Shown piece after piece: positions 23,876 to 34,838 of a DNA stretch of 64,000 nt. The stretch spans positions 5,686,269 to 5,750,268 of the forward strand of contig JAQFVV010012423.1 of NCBI GenBank assembly GCA_028023455.1. The letters run 5' to 3'. A program made the translations under genes and the position numbers. Source of the DNA: Epiperipatus broadwayi (taxonomy: Eukaryota > Onychophora > Udeonychophora > Euonychophora > Peripatidae). The stretch's first letter is position 1; every line of letters begins with the position of its first letter. The notes under the pieces were generated by a model, which searched no databases, had not been told where the DNA came from, and saw only the letters and a list, made by a program, of their open reading frames with translations.

Positions 23876-26500
23876 TTGATCAATAAAAATAGTGACAGTT
23901 TTTAATTATTTTAAAGACCCTTCAATGTGAGTTATTAAAGATATAACTTGTTTGCAATAGTTTGCTTTTTCATGACTAAATCCAGTCTTTTGAAAGTAGA
24001 TGAACTTTGATTATTGACAGAGTACTTGTTAAAATAATTCTTTCAAACATTATGCGGAGAATATGTAAAAAATAATGTGCAATTTGAATCATTGTTAGAT
24101 TTATGAAGTTTTAAGACTTAAGAGGCTTGCTTTCACGCTAAATTTTCTGAATAGTTTCTGCATTAATAATACTACTGAATAATTTTTCCAACTAAGCCTT
24201 GGTTTAAGCCTCAATTTTTTTAGAAAACTTTAAGTATGTTGTCTGCTACTGTAATCTTTCATCCCATGACAGTAAAATGTAAGTTCTCAAATTTACTAAT
24301 ATCTATAGATTTTATTAGTTGAGATTAAAGAAACACTGAAAAAGAAGCTTGTATTTCTGCTCAAATGAATCTTTTTCTATCTCTTTCAATTTTAAATTTT
24401 GATATCTGATATATAAAATTGGCAATATCTTTAGTAATGATTAGGATTCTTTGTGAGTTGCTTTTACAATAACTAAGCTTAATCAGATCTTTCAACTAGA
24501 TCTAGTAAAGTTTGCTTTTCCATAATCTCTCTACATTTCTTTTCTATTATCTTTTCGAGATTCTATAAATTTGACAATTATCAGTAGCCATTGTTTTGAG
24601 TTTCTATCATAAGAAGGAATGGGTAAAATTTCATTATTTCATTTACAATAAATTCCATATTGAAAAAGTATGGTTTTCAAGCAAGGAAATATGAAATTGA
24701 AACTATAAAAATAAATTGGTGAAATAATAAATAAATTTAAGCAATGCTATTTTGTTAGGTGATTGGAACTATTACTTATAACAAAAGTTTACTTTCAGTC
24801 AAAGAACAATATCTAGGACTTAATTTTAATTACAGCAAATATCCAGATGACTATAACCTGAAGTTCAATTTCCAATGAAACTTGTACATGTTTTCAAGTT
24901 ATTTGGGAGCTTCTAAGCAAGCTTATAATTTTTTTTCTAGCTAGCCAACCTACAATCAACTCATTTAGTCACCCAATGATTGATAGATAAATGAATAATT
25001 GATATTTAGTTAGTCTTAGCTAGATATAAATCTCAAGTTAATCTATATTGGTGAGGCCTGACCAAAAAACAAAAATTATTCTGATAATGCAGAATTTTCT
25101 AATCGTCAGTTAAGTACACTTATGAGTGGTGAATTATGATTATCCTTTATTGTAAATTTTGCAGACTTTATTATCGATTTATGGTAGTAATAATTTTATA
25201 TCTATATGAACTTAAAATAGTGCAAAATTTTTAAGTGACCCCTTATATAATTTCTTGGGCCTTGCAATAAATCAGAAATTAAGTTTCATTGCTTCAAAAA
25301 ATTATTGTGATTACTAAAAATTTGTCTTGATTTCATATTACTGACATAATAATAAATATATATGCGGGTGGAAGAACATCCCAATAATATATGATATAGC
25401 TGTGGCCCATTGAAAATAATGAAACAAAAATTGGACCGGAGTAATAATGAACTCAAGAATTTTACATCTATCACTATTTTCACATCAGTTGTGATATTTA
25501 ATCTTAAAATTACTCCAAAATTCACAATCTACGTTCTTTGCCTAAGCGCAAACATAACGTTCAAATCAGTACTTTAAAAAAAAAAAAATCTAAGGTAGCA
25601 CTAATAAAATATGGAAAAGTCAAATTACAGTGTTACTATATACAATTAAAACTGAAAATTGATTAAAATAATACAATAACAAAACATTTTATTACACTCA
25701 AAAAATATTATTATATTAAGGAAAAATAACTTAAAATTATTCAATCTAACTTTAGTACAAAAGGCGGAAATACTTTTATCATTGGAAATTATGTCACTTT
25801 TTTTTTTATAACTAAAAGGTTAATTCTTTCATTCATAATTTCCACGAAAGGCATGATCTGAATGGGAATACAAGCAAAGACACTTAAAAACTTCGTCCCT
25901 AATATGTTTAAACTGTATCACTATACTTTAATATTTACAAAATAAATGGAAAATGATATAATTAAACCGATAAATTATTATTAAAAAAATAAAAATGCTG
26001 AATATTTAAGTCTTCATTTTATTTCTGTTTCATCATAATTCTATATTCAGCCATAAATAGGTTGCCTTCATGTTGTAAAAAGATTTAATTCAAATTCGGC
26101 GGCCTTAAAATTTACAAAGTTTTTAACAAATAGACATGAGTCGATTTCTTTTTTTTTTTTTAATGTCGAAATAAAGTTTCAAATACTATGAACATCATTA
26201 TAAACGATTGTTTTGAAAAACAAAATAATTTTAACTAATGAAAACATATTACTAATTGCATTCCGATAATGTATAACATTTGGAAAATTGATCCCATGAG
26301 GCGTTTAACCTCAATGTTCATAACAATGAAAGCTTCTAGGAAAACGTTGAAGCAGACGATCAAGTAACATTTGTTTAAATGAAGGAAAAAGCAACAGCAT
26401 GAACAATAATGTTTTTTTCTTGGTTTTACAAAAAGAAATATAGAATATTAAAAGGTTATGGACAAACTTTCGAGATAATTAACAAAATAATTAATTTTAC
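23876..26500. other. AT-rich intergenic DNA, possibly intronic
   Basis: No repeat or gene recognised. If the exon at 26512-26615 is real, this region would start its first intron. Confidence 0.4.
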
Positions 26501-26511
26501 TCAATACTTAC

Positions 26512-26615
26512 TTCTCCAATCGTCGAGGATATGGGACATTTGAATGGCCACACGATGTGACAACGCTTCTCATATTGGCAGCACTGCGATGCATTCTGCG
26601 TGCCCATGCAGCCAT
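26512..26615 (-). CDS. Candidate first coding exon of a host gene (partial)
   Basis: On the minus strand an ATG at 26615 opens a frame of 34 codons plus two bases. It ends exactly at a consensus donor (GAA then GTAAGTATT, donor at 26506-26511). The peptide begins MAAWARRMHRSAANMRSV and continues with PYPRRLE. It is rich in Arg/Ala/Ser with no early acid, as in a mitochondrial presequence. The segment is clearly GC-richer than its flanks. A short upstream frame starting near 26640 overlaps the ATG. I do not recognise the protein and found no second exon, so function is unknown. The plus-strand frame at 26544-26774 is treated as a shadow. Confidence 0.5.
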
Positions 26616-26830
26616 GGAAGAAAAGGAGACAAGTCCTTTCTCATCGACCAGATACAATCAACACCTACATCCCCAATATGGAATTTTTTTGAAGCCGCGA
26701 AATATATCAGATCATTAACGACGTTGTGTCAAATAGTCTATAACTGTTGTCAAAACAAAGCCATTCGGCAATAACCTAGTTCACTGATAGAGCATGACGT
26801 CATCCCGTCCACGGAGAAACTCGACCAAGC
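26616..26830 (-). promoter_or_regulatory. Candidate promoter/5' UTR with CRE site
   Basis: This GC-richer stretch directly upstream of the exon contains the full CRE palindrome TGACGTCA at 26795-26802. CREB/ATF factors bind this site, which is common near metazoan start sites. It lies about 180 bp upstream of the ATG. No clear TATA box is present. Confidence 0.4.
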
Positions 26831-27954
26831 TTTCATTGATTATGTATTGCAAACATGTTCCGATATGTATCCATAAGTTACGACTCCCCTAATAGATTTA
26901 TTGGAATTCGAACGTTTAACAAAAGCTTTGTTTTGGCGCATATGTAAGCGCTACATCTTCAACAAGAAGCAATCAATGTACATGTCCACCATAGCTAAGC
27001 TTAAGTTCCAAGTTTTTACCGATTGCAGCTCTAAAACGTTACAAGTCAAGGCGAATGATTGCACGATTCTGAAGCATCACCTTGTCTTAAATGTTTGTGA
27101 ATAATCTCAGATGATAGATTTTTAAAAAGCATTGTGCAAATTTGATTTAGCACTATCAAAATCCTTGATTTACAATAAAATTCTAAGTCCGCAATACATT
27201 TGACCTAGACATACAAGCAGGAAAAAGAGACCTAGTTGAGGGCGCCACCTAAGTCTAAAAAAAATAATATCAATGAAATTTACTATATTTGTAAAACGGT
27301 TCTTTCAAAGCTGAAAAGTATTATTTTACAGTTTACATTAATATTTGTTAGTTTCCATATAATGTGCATTTGTGTAATTATATATTATGCATTTTAGATT
27401 AAGCAAAATTGAATATTGTACATATGTGTGTATTTGCATATGCTTTTTATAAATTGAATATTATATATGTGTGTATCTGCTTATATATTTTATATATGTG
27501 TACAATTAAACTATTGTTTGAGTTAATTATCTATAATTAACTTAGCTTAAGTATATTATACAATACTGAAAAATTCAAAACATCGGAAATGCGAAACTAC
27601 TAAGTTATTAAATTTGATAGATTTTCTCTAATAATAATTTCTAAAAAAAAAATGATAAGAATGGAGTTTTTAAGTTTTTTTTTTTATAAAAAAAAAAAAA
27701 AAAACATTCCCCAGACGAAGAATAGTTTTTTTTTTTTGTTTTTTTTTTTTAAATCAAAACTGCTGGTTGGAATGTAATTAAAGTATCAAATATGAAAATT
27801 TATAAAGATTTGGTTTTAGAATTAAGGTAGATTTTGTTATTGTTTTCAAAAGTTCAAATCATGCGTTCTATCGACCAATAAATAAGACATGTATGAACAA
27901 GTGTTTCTTGATTTTGTTCTAAACTAAAAATAAATAGTATAATATCAAACAAAT
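26831..27954. other. Intergenic DNA, first part GC-richer
   Basis: 26831-27110 shares the higher complexity of the promoter region and carries a 67-codon plus frame with no known motif. The rest is AT-rich with long A and T runs at about 27671-27752 that could pair with each other. Confidence 0.4.
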
Positions 27955-28245
27955 TCTCTCGTATAAAAATAGCATTTAATAACGCTGTCTATTAATTTAC
28001 AAACTGGAAAGGAATGTATAATATTTAAATAAATAAAAAAATAACTTGAGAGGATTAAATTGTTTTCCCAAAAACAGAGATTAACTAATGCAGTTACAGA
28101 TTAATCTGATAAAAATATAATTCTCCAGAGAATAGGAAATCAAAAAAAGTATAGTTTTAAAAAAAGAGAGAAAAAATTAAATAATTCAAGAGAAACCGAA
28201 ATCTAGAAGAAGCATCGGCGCGCGATGAGATTAGAAAGAGAAAGC
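27955..28245. repeat. Dispersed repeat shared with 34.58-34.84 kb
   Basis: This shares a colinear series of blocks with the later copy: ATAAAAATAGCATTTAAT, then a segment with CTCCAGAGAAT and an AAAAAAAGAGAGA purine tract, then a tail containing TTAGA. Divergence is high, so it is an old repeat of unknown class. Confidence 0.6.
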
Positions 28246-29459
28246 TTTTTTTTTTTTTTAATTTAAATAATTATTTATAAAATTAGTAGTAATAAATTAA
28301 TGTATTTAAAAGTTAAATCGCATCCTTTTTATTTTTACATAATTTTGGATTATTTTATACGTTTCACAGTAATTTTTAAGGAAATTGATTAGTAAAAATG
28401 GAGTTGACATTAATACTGATTTTGATAGACGCACTTGTCCTGTAACAATTCCAACAAGATTTTAAATTCTCTTCGGCGCCGAAAAGAATCTTTTTATTGA
28501 TTCTAAGATAGAACATATAATCAAGATTAAGGTGCAAAGTATTACTATTGAGGAAAGGTTACATTTAAATCTGTAGCATTTATATAATCAATAAGTACTT
28601 TTAAAATTATTTGAATTATAAATGCCTATTAATTCATTTCTTAAAGTTTAAAAATTAAAATATCTAATATAAATACGCTTTAAATTTCCGAAAACATCTT
28701 CAGAGAATTTTGTTCAATAATTTTCTAACGATTTCGGATTAATTAATTTGAGAAAAAAATTAATTTGGTAAATCTTTTAAAATGCTCATCTATTTGTATG
28801 AAAAGATTATTAAAAATCTTCCTGCAGTTTGAATCATATTTCTTTACTGAGACATTTTTTTCCATTGTAATACGTAGATATTTCGTTTAATCTATTCTAG
28901 TTACTTTCGAACTGATAACGTATACGAGTAATTGTTATGTTAAATTCGTCTATTTTTAATACCATATTTAATGTCATTAGTTTAACTACAATTGAAATTG
29001 TTTAAATATGACGTCACCACTTAATGTGTTAATCCTCTCCGCATCATTTATCGGAGTTTTCTAAAACTGTTTCAAAAATTGTAATTAAATTCTATTTGCA
29101 TTCAAAAAAAAAAAGTAATCTCGTTACCTTTGCAAATAGTAATCTTTTAACTAATTTATGTAAAACTCCGTAAATATGAAATTTCAGGACCCAAAGGTTT
29201 TTTTTTATTAGTGAATTTTTTAGATTTCAGAAGTAAATCTTTTTCTTATTATAAATCCAAACTCTGCTAAAAATTCAAACGAACAATAATTTTAGTATCT
29301 ATAGTTTATATGTTTTGAATTACTTTTTGTATATTGGAAATTTATTATTATCTACAGTACCACATTTTAAAACATTGCTTGATTCTATATAGCTAATTAA
29401 AACAATAAATCAGAACAATACATTGTAATTTTGTGCAGATAATAGTTTTTTACAATAAA
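28246..29459. other. AT-rich intergenic DNA
   Basis: No gene or repeat boundary recognised. Confidence 0.45.
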
Positions 29460-30540
29460 AGTATTTGATTGCATCACATGGCAACATGCCATTCAGTAAC
29501 AAATTCTTTTTTCTCACCACATGTGTGTCATCTAGTGTAAGTTTTAGTAATCAGTAGATGGCAGTTGGTAATGCTTATCAAACCTCTATCTAGTGCTATC
29601 CTATTCAATATCTTCAGATTAGTCTCTAGCTTACAGCTTTCATCAGTGAAGAGCTGTTAGATCTTGGAGCACTGCATCTGGATTTTTTGGTCTAATGCAC
29701 CTTTTTTCTAGCAGCCCAAATTGAAAAATATGTTTATATAAACTCAGTATCCATATATTATGGTGACCTTAGTTTTTTTATTAGTATAATTACATTATTC
29801 CTTGGTTAGGATTGGTATAAAATCAATAATACTTCACATCATTCCTGCTTACATTATGCTATTCAGTAGCAAATTCTTATTTTCTCATCAAATTTTTGCT
29901 ATCTGCTATGTTAGTAATCAATAGATACCAGATAGTAGTGTTTATTAAATCCCTATCAAGTAAAAGATGGCTGCTGGAGGAAAGATAAATTAGATGCAAA
30001 AGTTCCACTGCAATGCTCCTAAATACAAAAGCTCCTCATTAATGAAAACCATAAGGTAAAAATTAGTCTGGAGATACTGTTAAGGATGAAAGTGGATAAA
30101 GATTTAGTAAACACTATCATCTAAGCATCTATTGATTATTAAAGCTTATATTGATATAAGCAAGAGTCATGTGATGTATTACTGATTTTATAAAAATCAT
30201 GGCCAAGGAATAAAGATGACCATAGCAATTATAAACTAAAGTCATTATAATACATGGATGCTGAACTGGTTTTCCAATTTACATAACTATACAAGTAAAT
30301 TGACAGAATTGAAAACATTAACATATTTTTCAATTTGGGCTATTAGTTTGATAGTAAAACAATAAAAGATAACTTCTAGAGTTATGGTGTATTAGATCAA
30401 AAACACCTTACTGATGAAAGTCATAAACTAGAAATTAGTCTGAAGATATTGCATAACACAGACCTTGATAGGGATTTCATAACACTATACCATCTGAAAT
30501 ATTTTGGTTATAAAAGATTTCACTAGGTAGTGAAAATGTG
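29460..30540. mobile_element. Family C foldback, about 1.1 kb inverted pair
   Basis: The left arm (about 29460-29990) and right arm (about 30000-30540) are diverged inverted copies. For example AAATTGAAAAATATGTTTA at about 29719 is matched by its complement near 30325. Further matched blocks include a pair around TCCATATATTATGG/ATACATGGATG. Each arm carries family C hammerhead segments, in minus sense at about 29600-29670 and plus sense at 30040 and 30403-30451. Head-to-head pairs are typical of Penelope-like elements. No coding part survives here. Confidence 0.75.
30403..30451 (+). ncRNA. Hammerhead ribozyme motif, family C
   Basis: Core CUGAUGA at 30411-30417, then an AGU/ACU stem II with a CAUAA loop. 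GAAA follows at 30431-30434, then a minimal stem III with a UA loop and the canonical cleavage triplet GUC (30438-30440). All core nucleotides are intact. Stem I is weak: three inner pairs (one wobble), one mismatch, then a G-C. Self-cleavage is therefore possible but impaired. Confidence 0.6.
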
Positions 30541-30721
30541 AGAAAATATATATATTTTGATTCTGTGCATTACTGTCTGAAGCAATGGGAAATGCTTAGA
30601 TATTAAAAGTTATATCATTTTATCTTATATGCAATTAATTTTGCTTTATTTTTTTTATTAGTTTAAATAGAATGCATGTTTACCAAAGTGGATTATGTTC
30701 TTTGTTATAAATTGTTCATCT

Positions 30722-30734
30722 CCCCCCCCCCCCC
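30722..30734. repeat. Poly-C run
   Basis: An uninterrupted C tract of about 13 bases. Such tracts (also near 1325, 41773 as G, and 59603) are striking in this AT-rich sequence and are prone to length error in assembly. Confidence 0.7.
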
Positions 30735-30789
30735 ATTTAAATAGTACCTAAGCACATTTGGAATTAAAATATCCCTGCAGTCAGTAGGT

Positions 30790-31295
30790 TCATCAAGTCA
30801 TCATCATTTTTAACCATCACCAATTCATTTCAGGATGAAGATATTTCAAAGTTCAATCCATCTTCTCTGATCTCTAGCCTCTCTTCTCTACGTTAACCCC
30901 ACACACTTTGTTATTTCATCCATCCATCTTACATGGTATCTCTTTCTACATATTTTACAATTTCTTGGAATCCAGTTTAAGATTTTAACTGGCTATCTAT
31001 TATCATATCTTCTTGCAATATATCCAGTCCAATTCCACTTTCATCTCTTAATTCTTTCAATGATGTAATACTTGTTTGTTCTTTCATCCATTATTTCATT
31101 TTCGAACTCTTCTTGCTACTCCTAACATGCATCGCTCCATTCTCGATTGATTGATCTGAAGTCTCTGTATTACTCTTCTGTTAAGTGTCAAAGTCTCAGA
31201 TCCATAAATAAGAATTTATAAATCACATTTCTGTTAAGTGTCAAAGTCTCAGATCCATAAATAAGAATTTATAAAACACATTTAATAAAACCTTT
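30790..31295 (-). pseudogene. Non-LTR retrotransposon (LINE) C-terminal remnant
   Basis: The minus strand encodes, with stops and shifts, VIQRLQINQSRMERCMLGV, then KWNWTGYIARR with DNR, then RWMDEITKCVG. This is the conserved tail after the reverse-transcriptase domain of RTE-like and related non-LTR elements. The 3' end in element sense lies near 30790 by a TCATCATCATT tract, resembling the simple-repeat ends of such elements. A 48-bp tandem duplication interrupts it at about 31170-31290. Confidence 0.75.
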
Positions 31296-32595
31296 CTTTT
31301 TAAACACATAGACATATTTCCTTTTAATATTAAATTATTTCTACCAAAAGCCTCCAACCAAGTGATATCACAAATAACAAACTAAAGTATTTTTAATTTC
31401 AACATAAATATAATTAAAAGGAACATTTTCCACAGAATGTATTTATTTATTCTGCATTCAATTTAAAAATCATAAAAATATGCTTGCAGAATATAGATGA
31501 TTTTCTAATAGTTCATAATTATTTAATAAGTGCAAAGTATCAGCATAATTCAATCTGTTGCAAGAATTATCATCTTTTTTATGATTATGTAATTCTAATT
31601 CAGGTATAGTATTTTTGAGTGCCATATTAGCATAATTAAATGTTCCAATTTTTTTATATTTTTTTAATCTTTTCATTGTGAATTGAAATATTTAAATCTG
31701 TTTGTGTTTTTATATCTCAGTCAATATAAACCAAAGCAAATATTTAATTGAAATCATTATCATTAAATGATTTAATGATGTCTCGTGTTTTAGACTTTAA
31801 AAAAATTATTTAAATCACCAAAACTAGTTGAATTCTGTACAATTTTTCAGTTAGACAAAAGAATTTGCCTTTTTTCTTCCTTTACGGAAATATTGAGTGA
31901 ATGTTGCAATTTTTTATTTAAATTTATCACTTCTAATTTTATTCTTCCTGTCTTTATTAATGTTTCTTTCGCTATAAAATTCAGAGATCTAAATAATTTC
32001 ATAAATAAGGACTCAATTATGCAACACTTTTTAATAGATTATTCATTTCAAAATTATAATGACTCTAAATATAGATATATTCTATATATATATACACACG
32101 CACACACACAATGTGAAGATTGAAATATTCTTATCTTGTCGATGTATAATAATATTAATAAAAATAGTTTTAATACTATTTTAAATGGCAATAGCAAATT
32201 TACTATCATTCATTCAGGTGGAGAAACAACTGTTCCCATACTCTCTTGACCTTTAGTAAATTATCCAGTATCCCTATTCATTATAATAAGAAATAAGCAA
32301 TTGGAGAGTGTACAATACCATATGTCATGTGCATGAACAAGAGGTTCAGGTACCACAGAAGTGAGCCTCAAGAGGGTGCTTATCTGGCAATTTCACCAGC
32401 TATCTTGAATTTTAACTTGGCATTGTGAATTATCAAATCCTGCAATGAGAAATAACTCTATATGCATCCCCAAATGTGACCATGTCTGAAAAGAGACATG
32501 AAATGTTGCTGTTTGTGACTGTCAGACAGCAGCAACATGAAATAGCCCAGAAATGTTGATAACATCATTGTTTTTGTAATATATTAATAACAATA
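31296..32595. other. AT-rich intergenic DNA
   Basis: No gene supported. It includes a short (CA)n run near 32093-32110. About 32285-32590 is GC-richer with no family recognised. Confidence 0.4.
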
Positions 32596-32599
32596 TACT

Positions 32600-32675
32600 T
32601 ATTTATCTCTTGAAAAAACTTCCTGTACCCCCAAGGGGTATGGGTACCCCAGATTGGAAACCTTTGGTGTAAGCT
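32600..32675 (-). mobile_element. Possible hAT-like terminal fragment
   Basis: Read on the minus strand this gives CAAAGGTTTCCAATCTGGGG followed by GTACCC and TACCCC motifs. This resembles the ends of a common hAT group that starts with a CA-GGTTTCCAA-type sequence. No partner end was found, so it is a fragment at best. Confidence 0.3.
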
Positions 32676-33429
32676 ATTACCAAAATCTTTGAACTACATG
32701 CAGTAGCAGGTCTTTATACTGTATTACCTTATGGAGTTAATATAAAATTATTCCCACTGAGACAAAAGTATAATATAAACTATAACCAAAATCTTTGTTG
32801 TATTTTCTCACCATAATGATGTAATATTTTAACAATAGAAGCTTGATTTAAAAATTCTTTCTACTAGCACTTATGCATGTGATAAAGTTATGCCAGTATG
32901 ACAAAATATCAGATCATGGCATCCTAAAAACAACAATTATGCAAATTTTAATGACAATTACAAAATAAATGCTTGATTTTAACATTTATATGATTAAATA
33001 AACAAATGTTTGTTTGTTTTTTGTCATTTTTTAATGAAAAAATAAATATAAAAATATTATTTAAAAAAATATTTCATTATTAAGGGAGGGGGTGCTTCTT
33101 TTGTTTTGTATGGTTATCACTGGCTAAAAAATACTTGGAACTAGTATATTAGTGAACTACTGAAGATGAATTATGCAGTTCTCTGTTTTACCTTCAAGTC
33201 TGGTTACCTAAATTTTCTGAAATCAGACTTGATTTTTATACACGTCATCCTTAATAGTGTTTGATATTCATATATGTTCATCATATATAACATGATATTA
33301 TACTTATTTTTTGTAACTTGTTCTGTAAATGATTGCATATTAAAATATTGTTAAACATTATTTATGTTGTTTATTTGTTTCTTTAAAATAAGTTTCTCAC
33401 CATTGTGAAAATCTCTAAAACATTGCTTA

Positions 33430-33490
33430 ATGCAAACACTTAGTGGCTGGACATAGCAAATTGATATAGTCACAAAAAGATAATAAATAG
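33430..33490. repeat. Fragment related to the 43.5-45.3 kb repeat
   Basis: CTGGACATAGCAAATTGATA with a following TAGTCAC matches the end of the first LTR-like copy and the start of its internal region (44183-44210). This shows the family is dispersed. Confidence 0.5.
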
Positions 33491-34579
33491 ATAACAAAGT
33501 CCATTTGTAGACTAATTTATATAGGAGATTCCTTAAAACTTAGCTCAGGAAGAGCAGTCTTACAGATTTAATTTGAAACTAAAGCAAATTAATATGCTGA
33601 CAAAAAAATTAAGTTACAAACAAATATGGTTCCAGGTTTAGAGAGAGAAAAAGTAAGAATGTCATTGATAGTACAAAGTATGTGACCATAATTTTGAGGC
33701 CATTGATTTCAATGAATGGGAAATATGATTGTCTTATATAAAAATTTTCTCAGAAACAAAATAGATGATAACAAAATTAAAATTACTACTTTAAAGGGTT
33801 TGTTGACTCTAAAGATATTCAAATTGCAAATAGACTTTGCAAATCAAATGTTCTTGAAATTTGTCTAAATGAATATGTCATTATAAAATTTCAATTCAAG
33901 GTCTTCATAGCATATTGCCTATCTACATTTCAAGAAAAAAGAGATAATCACAAATTATGATGTAGTTCTTCATTATGTTTATATAATAAATATTTGGAAA
34001 AGAACTACTTAAACAACTCTTGATAGATATGAATGATGATAATCTTTGTTAACAATTAGTGGGAAATCTCAAAATAGTAATGCAACCATCCAAAAAAATT
34101 TTAAATCTTAAATACATTAAAGAAAACACTGACAACCATTAAAACTATTTTTTTTTTGCACAGACAAATTTAAAAGAAAACAAATTTATAAACAAAATAC
34201 ATAGAAATCATATAATGAAATCCAATAATTTTCATTGTTGGCAGGTTAGCCATTTAATCACAAATTGTACTTGGATGAAATAAACTTGCAAAGTATAGAT
34301 CAAGGGAATAACTAACAAAAGTTTTCCAAGAATAAAAAAATGATAAGAAAGCTAAGACAGATTGTTTTAAAAAAATTAATAGGAGTAAATCTGATATAAA
34401 ACCTATAGACACTTTCATTTGAAAAAAACAATCTTAGAACTTTAGATAAGAATGTGTCAGTCAATGTTAATAGTAGGCTACCATAATTAATAAAAGATTT
34501 TGTTCAATCAAGAAGTAGATATTCTAACTTCTGTAGTATAGAGAGTTATTGCTATTTTCTAAAATAGAAATATATCATT
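33491..34579. other. AT-rich intergenic DNA
   Basis: No gene, terminal repeat or RNA gene recognised. Confidence 0.45.
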
Positions 34580-34838
34580 GTTTTTTATAAAAATAGCATT
34601 TAATATTATTTGTTAAATTATAATCTAGAAAGAAATGTATTTATTAAAAGAACATTAAAAAAACTAGACTTTGAGAATTTTTTAGTTGCAGTTCATAAAT
34701 AATTTTTGATTACTCTGATGTAGCTGTAATACTCCAGAGAATCAAAAACGAAAAAAGTAAAATTTAAAAAAAGAGAGACAGAGAGAAAAATAGACCAGAA
34801 GACAACTGGACTCACATGCTATTAGACTAAGAAGATTA
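34580..34838. repeat. Dispersed repeat shared with 27.96-28.25 kb
   Basis: The second, diverged copy of the repeat at 27955-28245 in the same orientation, recognised by ATAAAAATAGCATTTAAT, CTCCAGAGAAT and the AAAAAAAGAGAGA tract in order. Confidence 0.6.
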
